From Pholis gunnellus (taxonomy: Eukaryota; Chordata; Actinopteri; Perciformes; Pholidae), in NCBI GenBank assembly GCA_910591455.2, contig OU342804.1, positions 23,772,484-23,836,483 of the forward strand: 64,000 nucleotides of DNA. The letters are read 5' to 3'. Shown in pieces: positions 1 to 12,556 of the stretch. A program made the position numbers and the translations under genes. How positions within the stretch are numbered: position 1 is the first letter of the stretch; every line of letters starts with the position of its first letter. The notes under the pieces were generated by a model. That model had not been told where the DNA came from. It made no database searches and worked only from the letters and a program-made list of their open reading frames with translations.

Positions 1-227
1 TAAACTAGCCTGCTTTTGAGCGACATTGTTCGATTTGCAGCTAATCTTGACCTTACTTATATATATGGTTGTGTGTCCACTTAACTTTGTACACTTTGTT
101 CCTTCTTAGGTAGCACACTAGTTACAGAGGCAACCGACTGAATCGTATTAATGTTTCTCTTTCTATCGACAGCAGACTGAATCAACGCCAGCTCCTTTGG
201 TTGACCTGACCACTACGTCCCGTCGTC

Positions 228-2576
<2,349 letters not shown>

Positions 2577-2617
2577 ACCAGTTAGGCATTTGCTGCAAAG
2601 GGATACATCACAATGTT

Positions 2618-2623
2618 AATAAA
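2618..2623 (+). terminator. Polyadenylation signal of atp5mc3
   Basis: AATAAA lies 42 nt after the stop codon of atp5mc3, giving a short 3' UTR. No better signal is seen in the next few hundred bases. Confidence 0.75.
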
Positions 2624-3920
2624 GATTAGCTGTTTGAGATACCCTTGAATGGTACGATAATGTCAGCTTATCGTGTTGCTCATGCTTGTTCGTTGGTGTT
2701 TCTTAAAGCTAAAGATTGTGAACCCACTGATGTAAGAACCTCTGGCAGACCCAAATCAGTTCAAATGATAGTTTTGCCATTATATTGTATATTTCATCAA
2801 ATGTTTTTGTTAAACATGCAACCAATAACATAAGTAAAATGTTTAATTCATCACGTTTGTTTTTGTACATTTGTAAACGGTTGTTTTATATGCTGATTAA
2901 GAGTTGCAGACGGGGCAGCTGTCAAATTAAGAACAATATTTACTTTTTGCAGACATGATGCATGTTGTATTCCTTCACACAGCCCCAATCAGAAGGGCTT
3001 GGCAGCTCAGGGTCAGGTACTAAAGCTCTGCTGCAGCCAGCCAGCGTTCCTCAGATTGGAGTGAGACGAGGAGAAAAGGTGTTGTCGTGATCTTCGCAAT
3101 AGAACATCTTTGATGTGTCGAGTCTTGGCCAATCAGCGTTAAGATGTCTACACCATCTTCATATCCCTCCGTTAAAGTTTAAGATCCGTTATGTTCCGTT
3201 ACAGTTCAGACTTGCTGGGTTAAGGCTATAACGTCCACTGGATGCGAAACTTTGTCGACTATTAACTTTCGTCCGTATCGCAATTTCGGAAAAAAAATCC
3301 TTTTCCATTCACTTCAGTGCAGTACGTAAATAAACTTTTGCAGAGCATTGAAACTTTGAGACGGGTTGGTAATCTAACACAGCAAAGTTGTGTGTTAGGT
3401 CAGGTGGTGATGTTGTGAAGAGCTTTTAAAATACGTAACATTAGACGTGTGTGGTGCATGCAGAGCAAAAGCAAAAGAGAGATAACATTGTGTGTGATTA
3501 ATTATCTCAAAAGAACTTCATACCACACAGAAAGGAAGGCCTATCAATGGGTGCCTTAATGAGAGGGAAAACACATTCTACAATCTGCTATAAAATCAGT
3601 GTATACTGTGAAAAAATGACCATCAGTAATGTTACGAATACATGATTTGTAATCAGTTGACTAAAATATGCCAAATATAATTTTCTATTCGAATTTAATT
3701 CACAGGCTCCATCACCTGTCGTCATCAACACAACCTCTGAAACAAAGATTACAGAAAGACATAGAGCTCATTTGCCAACTATCTTGCTGACATAGCCCTT
3801 TTTCTTCAGCATCTGGGGAATCAAAATCTCATCCTCCCACTATCTCCTGTAGTGTGTATGCTACAGGAAATGTCAAAGATATTTAGTGTACAAGACTTTC
3901 CACGACTTTATTGCACATTA
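2624..3920. other. Intergenic stretch between atp5mc3 and the first TIR element
   Basis: No convincing coding exon. It holds a dispersed repeat copy (2960-3288, listed separately) followed by AT-rich sequence. The first exon and promoter of nsun3 could lie here or in the later gaps, but I cannot identify them. Confidence 0.5.
2960..3288. repeat. Dispersed repeat, copy 1
   Basis: About 330 bp nearly identical to 25196-25522, both beginning GCATGTTGTATTCCTTCACA. A shorter part (CCGTTACAGTTCAGACTTGC and the following ~60 bp) recurs inside the hAT element near 59622-59690. This suggests that all three copies derive from the internal part of a hAT-like transposon family. Confidence 0.75.
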
Positions 3921-4052
3921 CCCAGTGAGCATTTTTCCGTTGAAAAGACGTTCAAAAGACGTCTACGCCCACCGTTGAAAAGACGTTCAGAATTGGTTCA
4001 AAAGTGAAAGTTTTTTCGCCGACTATTCATAGACGGTGATTGAACGTTCACG

Positions 4053-4208
4053 CGTAGACCAGATTTCAACGGGATTTGCAATACTACAATTTTTCGTCCT
4101 CTACATTGTGCTAATAATAGTATATCCTCATTTTAGATGCTTACTAAGAAACCACATCCACATTTATCAGTTGAAAGCCAGTATCGCAAATCCCGTTGAA
4201 ATCTGGTC
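4053..4208. repeat. Subterminal inverted repeat of TIR element, copy 1
   Basis: AGACCAGATTTCAACGGGAT at 4056 onward is mirrored by ATCCCGTTGAAATCTGGTCT-like sequence ending near 4208, separated by about 100 bp. It can form a hairpin close to the left end. The same structure is present in copy 2 near 8468-8623. Confidence 0.8.
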
Positions 4209-4701
4209 TAAACCTAAACGTTTAAACAACGACTATATATAGTCGTCTAAAAAACGTTCACTTTTAACCGTGTTTTAAATGCCAAAATGCATACAGTAGG
4301 CTACTTCTGGGTATAGGATGACAACTAGACAACCCACAGCACATTAAAAGTTACATACTTATTCATAATACATTAACATTTTTCACTTAAAAGGACAACA
4401 CAATGCTTTTGATGCATTTAGATTTATTAACAAACAATGCATGAACAATATAACACGAAGTATTTTTAAGCAAAATGAAATGGAACAATATAAAAATAAC
4501 ATGAATTACATTTATTAAATAAAAGCACAATAAAATGGAACAATAATATAACAAAAATAAAGCTAAATAATCATAATATATTAACATTTGGATCTATTAA
4601 TGAACCATATAAAAATAACAAGAAAAGCACAATAACATATTAAAGCTGAACAACTATGGAAATAAAACTAGTGTGGGGTAAACATAACGTTTTTTTCCGC
4701 T

Positions 4702-6181
4702 TCAAAAGCCACCCCCACCGGACCTCCCAGGAGCCTGTTTCAGATGGTCTGCCATGGCTCTGTCAACTGCTGACTCTGTGGCACTTTGGTCGGACCGTAT
4801 GACAGCCTCTATAAAATTAGGAGAATAGCATTATTGAATATAGTAGATCATGAAATGAGAGACTTTGACTGTACAACCATTCATTAAATGTATTTTGCAT
4901 ATTAGAACATATATTACCTTTAACAACGGCGTAGACTTCAGTTTCCCTGAAGGCCCTCTTTTTCTTATGACCACCTCCTTTCATATTGAAAGTGGCCATT
5001 AATCTGTTTGTGAAGAGTCTGTGAATAAGAAAACGCATAGTGTCACTTAAGCTGTTTCAACTGTTCAGTAATGCTCACCTGTTTAGAATGGCTCCATAAT
5101 GTCCATGCCATATACATTTTATTTCCACTTCTTTAGTTGTCAGATATTACCGTGTTGGTATGACGTTCATACCTGTCCATGATTTTATTTGTGGCATCTT
5201 TGATATTCTCCCCCCCCACTTTGGCCAGCAGATGAACCTGTTTAAAAATAAAGGCGTACAATCTATTGCTCTGTGCTCTTAGAAACCGACTTCAGTTTTT
5301 TCATAAATGTTTAAAGCTTAAAAAGAAATTATCTTTAAAAATCTTTTCTTTTTTTACCAACAATGCCCGCTGCTCAGCATTTTGCAGCTTGCCCTCCAGC
5401 TCATCCAGCTCCTTGTTGTTTCTTAATGTTGGCACCTGTCTCTCAAGCCCTTCGTTCTCTACCCCTCTCCCAATTCTTTTCACTTCCTCAATGAGGTCCA
5501 CCAATTTTCCCAGCACCACCCTCTGGAATTCTTTAAAAAAAAACATTAAATGGTCATTGATGTAGGTATTATAGACAAATCCCTCAGTCTAAAAGCTATT
5601 ACTTACTTGCTGTGGACATCGGAAACAGACTTTTCTTGTTGCCTGGCGAAATTGATGGACAGATGGAAAAGGAATGTTATGATACTGTGTTGAACATGTC
5701 AGTCAAGTATTTTGTTGAGTCATACGAAGTTGAAAGTCAAAGAAATTAGGAGATACTTTCAGGTCTTTATTACAGGGCAGAATGTAGTACTTTGTTAGTG
5801 GTTAAGCCTCACCTCTTTGTGTTTGTGTCTGCGGACTTCTGTGCCCATGGTCTGACAGTTCTGGGCTGATGGTGCTGGCCTCTAGGTGAGTGCGTACAGA
5901 ACCTAACAAGAGTAAAATCATGATACATTAGCATGAACAGTGTGGAATGTCAATGAAAAATGTTATTAACTTCAGAAAAAGACAGAGTGTGTAGAACACC
6001 CCTCGAGTGCAGACATGGACAAGTCCTCTCGTAGAGACGTGTTGGAACCCTCATTAACAGATGTGTCGGATTCCACGTGTGCAAAAGATCCCTCCTGTCC
6101 ACCATCAGTTGTGTTGGAAGTAGCTAAAGCATCAATTTTGGCTTTTCGTACCCTCCATTCTTTCAAATAATTGTAATCCAT
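4702..6181 (-). CDS. DUF4806-domain-like protein inside TIR element, copy 1 (spliced)
   Basis: Multi-exon minus-strand gene. In plus coordinates the exons are 5972-6181 (start codon at 6181, splice exit unresolved), 5813-5902, 5607-5642, 5358-5530, 5173-5237, 4918-5018 and 4702-4808 (stop TGA). The last six exons have GT-AG borders and mutually consistent phases. The N-terminus (MDYNYLKEWRVRKAK) is charged and Ser/Thr-rich. Exon 5358-5530 encodes a probable coiled coil (KFQRVVLGKLVDLIEEVKR onward). The C-terminus contains VGGENIKDATNKIMDRLFTN, then a lysine-rich FNMKGGGHKKKRAF and ETEVYAVVKEAV, which resembles the DUF4806 family of animal proteins of unknown function. The protein ends in a Gly-rich tail after a short helix. 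Function unknown; DNA or transposase binding would be a guess. The family call is from memory of the domain pattern. Confidence 0.65.
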
Positions 6182-6289
6182 TATTGTTTGAGCAGACGTT
6201 TAATTACTGTAATGTAAAATGTAGTTGTGTTAGATTCAGCTTGTGCGGAGAATTGACAAATTCAAGTACATTTCATGTAGACAACTTAC

Positions 6290-7287
6290 GTTGTCCATGT
6301 TGTCCATGTGGGTGTTTGACAGGGAAGATGCCTGTAAATAAACATATTGTTACAATTAGTACATTGTTAGGTAGAATTGCATTATTATATTACCAAATAA
6401 ATATAATTGGAATCAGTTACAGTTACCGAGAAAAATACATGCAATTAACTAACAGTTTCTTATCAAAATGTTGGTGATTACAAAGGGGTTACACCCAAAT
6501 TGACTTTTGCTAAAAGGCTTAGGCTAGAATATATGTAGAAAAGATCAATCATTATAGTAGCCCTTTATAATTTTAAATCAAGTTATATTGAAGAACTTTA
6601 ATACAAGTTGGATAGTATTAAATGTTGATCAGTGTTGTGAGGTTTACACTGCCTATTTATGGTGAATAAAACTTTTCAGCATTATTGTCCAGTTAAAAAA
6701 AGTTGTACAAAAAATAATGAAAATGTACTCACGTGTAATAAGTAACGTGTCATTAATAAAGTAAATACAGCTTACTTATTACACTATTAACAAGATAAAT
6801 ATTACTAGCTATTACATTTATAGAGTAACATTCTCAACATTGTGCATTACACTGTATTATACTGTACATTTTTTGCTGTTTAGCATGCAGCAACATACAA
6901 TGTTTTGGCCGTATTGGTTGCAAAACAGGCCTTGTTTACTTCCTCCCCCATCCAATCTGTAATTAGCCCCTCTCGCGTTCTGCAGTGTATTTCCGATGCG
7001 AAATGGGCTTTAAAAGTACTTTATAGGTAACGACAGTCCACGAAGCCAAATGCATTAGTAACACCAAACATACACATACTGTACATTAAAGTCTGGGAGA
7101 CTATTTAAGTTTACTTTTTACGTTTAATTTGTATCGTCGCAGCAGCACGTGCTAAATTGGCATGCTAACGTTACAAGCTAGCACAAGCTAGCATGCCAGA
7201 ACGAGCAGCCCATCCAGTATCGTGTGGGCAGCATAAAGTGAAAAAAATGGTTATAATTTAAGGTTTAAAATAGTCAATGTACTTACA
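6290..7287 (-). other. Likely 5' untranslated exons of the DUF4806-like gene, copy 1
   Basis: Minus-strand exon 6290-6331 is bordered by TTTACAG and GTAAGTTG. A further upstream exon ends at 7287 with donor GTAAGTAC. Joining 6290-6331 to the nearest acceptor before exon 6181 gives a stop after MDNMDN, so these exons look untranslated. A short palindrome (TGGCATGCTAAC against GCTAGCATGCCA, about 7158-7197) sits in the intron just after the upstream exon's donor. Confidence 0.45.
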
Positions 7288-7838
7288 AAGTATGTGGAGC
7301 GTTAAGCCTTGGGTTTAGTAGCCCGTTTCTCGATGCTCTGGAGCCGCAACGTGTCTGCTGCTGTTCGTCTCTGGCGGTGCAGTCGAAGCTCCAGACTGTG
7401 GCGTAGAGGACTTGCGCATGCGCGTTACAGCTGTAAGCAAACTGTCTGATTTAAAAGTAATGTATTTAACGGACCAGATGATGATGTCCTGGGAGCTTCT
7501 TGTTGACAGCACAGTCAATAGTTCCATATTTATGACGTTTTATATGAAACATTAAATGCGTTGAAATCGCGTCTTCGTATAGACCACATATCAACGGCCA
7601 GCATAATATCATTTTGGAGAAATAAGTTTAAAGTAACCAAAATCGCGTCTCTTTCAACCTACAACTGAACACACCATCAATATTTTAAAAGAAATTGGTG
7701 TTTTGTGACACGTTGATATTGTAACCGTAATTTAGCCGGTTGAAATGAGGGTGAAAATAGGTCTAAGACGTTCAGACCCGATTTCACCGCGATTTAAACC
7801 AAATATCAACGTTGAAATCCGGGTTAGTGCTCACTGGG

Positions 7839-8335
7839 ACAGGTTAAGTGTTTACTAATCCTCCACTCTTCAACAGCTCGGTATTACTCTCTCAGATAAA
7901 GTTTAGTTCGGACTGTTTGCCTTGAATAAACCCAGTAGTTTATGAATGTGCTCGTCAGGGACAGGGAGGACAGCAGCGTACTTATTTTCCCACTAGCTGG
8001 GTTAACGTTAGTATTGGGAACTTAGTTATGCTGTTTAGTAATTTTGACTCAAAATGTATTTGCTGAATTTATGAAGAACAATTTGGATAATATTCAGCTA
8101 AATTGTTCACAGTATTGATCATTTTGGTGTTGGTATTGTTTATATTTTATATTTCTTTCTACTATGCTGTATTATATGAAACTATAGTCAACGGCCTTCC
8201 TCCATGTACTTTTAGCCAATAACACTATACAACCAAACATGTCTGTACTCATTACTAACGGGACATATTTTGCACTTTATGTCCACCAGAGGTAGGGAGT
8301 GAACAAGACAAAAGACCGCAGCTTTTTTCAGCCAT
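7839..8335. other. Unique spacer between the two TIR elements
   Basis: 497 bp with no recognisable gene or repeat. It could hold the first exon of nsun3: a short frame starting MNVLVRDRED lies near 7943, but I see no mitochondrial targeting character in it and no strong donor. Confidence 0.5.
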
Positions 8336-11300
8336 CCCAGTGAGCATTTTTCCGTTGAAAAGACGTTCAAAAGACGTCTACGCCCACCGTTGAAAAGACG
8401 TTCAGAATTGGTTCAAAAGTGAAAGTTTTTTCGCCGACTATTCATAGACGGTGATTGAACGTTCACGCGTAGACCAGATTTCAACGGGATTTGCAATACT
8501 ACAATTTTTCGTCCTCTACATTGTGCTAATAATAGTATATCCTCATTTTAGATGCTTACTAAGAAACCACATCCACATTTATCAGTTGAAAGCCAGTATC
8601 GCAAATCCCGTTGAAATCTGGTCTAAACCTAAACGTTTAAACAACGACTATATATAGTCGTCTAAAAAACGTTCACCTTTAACCGTGTTTTAAATGCCAA
8701 AATGCATACAGTAGGCTACTTCTGGGTATAGGATGACAACTAGACAAGCCACAGCACATTAAAAGTTACATACTTATTCATAATACATTAACATTTTTCA
8801 CTTAAAAGGACAACACAATGCTTTTGATGCATTTAGATTTATTAACAAACAATGCATGAACAATATAACACGAAGTATTTTTAAGCACAATGAAATGGAA
8901 CAATCTAAAAATAACATGAATTACATTTATTAAATAAAAGCACAATAAAATGGAACAATAATATAACAAAAATAAAGCTAAATAATCATAATATATTAAC
9001 ATTTGGATCTATTAATGAACCATATAAAAATAACAAGAAAAGCACAATAACATATTAAAGCTGAACAACTATGGAAATAAAACTAGTGTGGGGTAAACAT
9101 AACGTTTTTTTCCGCTTCAAAAGCCACCCCCACCGGACCCCCCAGGAGCCTGTTTCAGATGGTCTGCCATGGCTCTGTCAACTGCTGACTCTGTGGCACT
9201 TTGGTCGGACCGTATGACAGCCTCTATAAAATTAGGAGAATAGCATTATTGAATATAGTAGATCATGAAATGAGAGACTTTGACTGTACAACCATTCATT
9301 AAATGTATTTTGCATATTAGAACATATATTACCTTTAACAACGGCGTAGACTTCAGTTTCCCTGAAGGCCCTCTTTTTCTTATGACCACCTCCTTTCATA
9401 TTGAAAGTGGCCATTAATCTGTTTGTGAAGAGTCTGTGAATAAGAAAACGCATAGTGTCACTTAAGCTGTTTCAACTGTTCAGTAATGCTCACCTGTTTA
9501 GAATGGCTCCATGATGTCCATGCCATATACATTTTATTTCCACTTCTTTAGTTGTCAGATATTACCGTGTTGGTATGACGTTCATACCTGTCCATGATTT
9601 TATTTGTGGCATCTTTGATATTCTTCCCCCCCACTTTGGCCAGCAGATGAACCTGTTTAAAAATAAAGGCGTACAATCTATTGCTCTGTGCTCTTAGAAA
9701 CCGACTTCAGTTTTTTCATAAATGTTTAAAGCTTAAAAAGAAATTATCTTTAAAAATCTTTTCTTTTTTTACCAACAATGCCCGCTGCTCAGCATTTTGC
9801 AGCTTGCCCTCCAGCTCATCCAGCTCATCCAGCTCCTTGTTGTTTCTTAATGTTGGCACCTGTCTCTCAAGTCCTTCGTTCTCTACCCCTCTCCCAATTC
9901 TTTTCACTTCCTCAATGAGGTCCACCAATTTTCCCAGCACCACCCTCTGGAATTCTTTAAAAAAAAAACATTAAATGGTCATTGATGTAGGTATTATAGA
10001 CAAATCCCTCAGTCTAAAAGCTATTACTTACTTGCTGTGGACATCGGAAACAGACTTTTCTTGTTGCCTGGCGAAATTGATGGACAGATGGAAAAGGAAT
10101 GTTATGATACTGTGTTGAACATGTCAGTCAAGTATTTTGTTGAGTCATACGAAGTTGAAAGTCAAAGAAATTAGGAGATACTTTCAGGTCTTTATTACAG
10201 GGCAGAATGTAGTACTTTGTTAGTGGTTCAGCCTCACCTCTTTGTGTTTGTGTCTGCGGACTTCTGTGCCCATGGTCTGACAGTTCTGGGCTGATGGTGC
10301 TGGCCTCTAGGTGAGTGCGCACAGAACCTAACAAGAGTAAAATCATGATACATTAGCATGAACAGTGTGGAATGTCAATGAAAAATGTTATTAACTTCAG
10401 AAAAAGACAGAGTGTGTAGAACACCCCTCGAGTGCAGACATGGACAAGTCCTCTCGTAGAGACGTGTTAGAACCCTCATTAACAGATGTGTCGGATTCCA
10501 CGTGTGCAAAAGATCCCTCCTGTCCACCATCAATTGTGTTGGAAGTAGCTAAAGCATCAATTTTGGCTTTTCGTACCCTCCATTCTTTCAAATAATTGTA
10601 ATCCATTATTGTTTGAGCAGACGTTTAATTACTGTAATGTAAAATGTAGTTGTGTTAGATTCAGCTTGTGCGGAGAATTGACAAATTCAAGTACATTTCA
10701 TGTAGACAACTTACGTTGTCCATGTTGTCCATGTGGGTGTTTGACAGGGAAGATGCCTGTAAATAAAAATATTGTTACAATTAGTACATTGTTAGGTAGA
10801 ATTACATTATTATATTACCAAATAAATATAATTGGAATCAGTTACAGTTACCGAGAAAAATACATGCAATTAACTAACAGTTTCTTATCAAAATGTTGGT
10901 GATTACAAAGGGGTTACACCCAAATTGACTTTTGCTAAAAGGCTTAGGCTAGAATATATGTAGAAAAGATCAATCATTATAGTAGCCCTTTATAATTTTA
11001 AATCAAGTTATATTGAAGAACTTTAATACAAGTTGGATAGTATTAAATGTTGATCAGTGTTGTGAGGTTTACACTGCCTATTTATGGTGAATAAAACTTT
11101 TCAGCATTATTGTCCAGTTAAAAAAAGTTGTACAAAAAATAATGAAAATGTACTCACATGTAATAAGTAACGTGTCATTAATAAAGTAAATACAGCTTAC
11201 TTATTACACTATTAACAAGATAAATATTACTAGCTATTACATTTATAGAGTAACATTCTCAACATTGTGCATTACACTGTATTATACTGTACATTTTTTG

Positions 11301-12265
11301 CTGTTTAGCATGCAGCAACATACAATGTTTTGGCCGTATTGGTTGCAAAACAGGCCTTGTTTACTTCCTCCCCCATCCAATCTGTAATTAGCCCCTCTCG
11401 CGTTCTGCAGTGTATTTCCGATGCGAAATGGGCTTTAAAAGTACTTTATAGGTAACGACAGTCCACGAAGCCAAATGCATTAGTAACACCAAACATACAC
11501 ATACTGTACATTAAAGTCTGGGAGACTATTTAAGTTTACTTTTTACGTTTAATTTGTATCGTCGCAGCAGCACGTGCTAAGTTGGCATGCTAACGTTACA
11601 AGCTAGCACAAGCTAGCATGCCAGAACGAGCAGCCCATCCAGTATCGTGTGGGCAGCATAAAGTGAAAAAAATGGTTATAATTTAAGGTTTAAAATAGTC
11701 AATGTACTTACAAAGTATGTGGAGCGTTAAGCCTTGGGTTTAGTAGCCCGTTTCTCGATGCTCTGGAGCCGCAACGTGTCTGCTGCTGTTCGTCTCTGGC
11801 GGTGCAGTCGAAGCTCCAGACTGTGGCGTAGAGGACGTGCGCATGCGCGTTACAGCTGTAAGCAAACTGTCTGATTTAAAAGTAATGTATTTAACGGACC
11901 AGATGATGATGTCCTGGGAGCTTCTTGTTGACAGCACAGAGTCTATAGTTCCATATTTATGACGTTTTATATGAAACATTAAATGCGTTGAAATCGCGTC
12001 TTCGTATAGACCACATATCAACGGCCAGCATAATATCATTTTGGAGAAATAAGTTTAAAGTAACCAAAATCGCGTCTCTTTCAACCTACAACTGAACACA
12101 CCATCAATATTTTAAAAGAAATTGGTGTTTTGTGACACGTTGATATTGTAACCGTAATTTAGCCGGTTGAAATGAGGGTGAAAATAGGTCTAAGACGTTC
12201 AGACCCGATTTCACCGCGATTTAAACCAAATATCAACGTTGAAATCCGGGTTAGTGCTCACTGGG
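8336..12265. mobile_element. TIR DNA element carrying a DUF4806-like gene, copy 2
   Basis: A 3,930-bp element in the same orientation as copy 1 and nearly identical along its whole length. It begins CCCAGTGAGCA and ends GCTCACTGGG. The flanks are ...CCAT and ATGT..., compatible with an AT dinucleotide duplication but too short to prove. Differences from copy 1 are scattered substitutions, a 9-bp insertion in the coiled-coil exon, one extra base in a poly-A tract and a few other small changes. Both copies keep all splice sites of the internal gene. Confidence 0.85.
9117..10606 (-). CDS. DUF4806-domain-like protein inside TIR element, copy 2 (spliced)
   Basis: Same exon plan as copy 1. Plus coordinates: 10397-10606 (start codon at 10606), 10238-10327, 10032-10067, 9773-9954, 9588-9652, 9333-9433 and 9117-9223 (stop). 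Every donor and acceptor used by copy 1 is preserved and the frame is kept: the 9-bp insertion in exon 9773-9954 adds three residues (DELDELEGK instead of DELEGK). Replacements include VGGK for VGGE in the conserved C-terminal part and NTID for NTTD near the N-terminus. That two copies both remain open suggests recent spread or selection on the protein. Function unknown; the junction between the first two coding exons is unresolved, as in copy 1. Confidence 0.65.
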
Positions 12266-12556
12266 ATGTGTTAAGGACCATGAAGGAAAGTCCACCTTAA
12301 ACTAGAATGCACATTTTAGCTCTTCCAGTGGTTTTATAACAGTAAGACCATTACCATGTAAATCAGAATATCAAGACTTGAATTGTTTATTCCAACAGGG
12401 GATATTTTGTCATTTGATGTGTACTCTTGATATTTAGGTCAATTAGGAGAACATGTCCCATTGAAACTGTGTTGTGCTGTCAGAGTTCACTTTAAGGATG
12501 CTGCCTACTTCCGTGCCTCTCTAGATCACATTTTCACTGCAGTCTTTTTGTAACAG
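12266..12556. other. Non-coding gap upstream of the first recognised nsun3 exon
   Basis: AT-rich, ending in the acceptor TTGTAACAG just before 12557. Short reading frames only; no start exon for nsun3 recognised. Confidence 0.5.

Larger units (their letters stand above)
3921..7838. mobile_element. TIR DNA element carrying a DUF4806-like gene, copy 1
   Basis: A 3,918-bp element. It begins CCCAGTGAGCA and ends with TGCTCACTGGG preceded by one mismatch-tolerant stretch, so the termini are inverted repeats of about 10-11 bp. The second copy at 8336-12265 starts and stops at exactly the same bases, which defines the ends. Subterminal regions are dense in GTTGAAA/TTTCAAC motifs in both orientations. 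A long internal inverted repeat lies near the left end (4053-4080 against 4182-4208). No clear target-site duplication is seen for this copy (left flank ACATTA, right flank ACAGGT). No transposase-like frame is seen; the only gene is the minus-strand DUF4806-like one. Superfamily not assigned. Confidence 0.85.
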
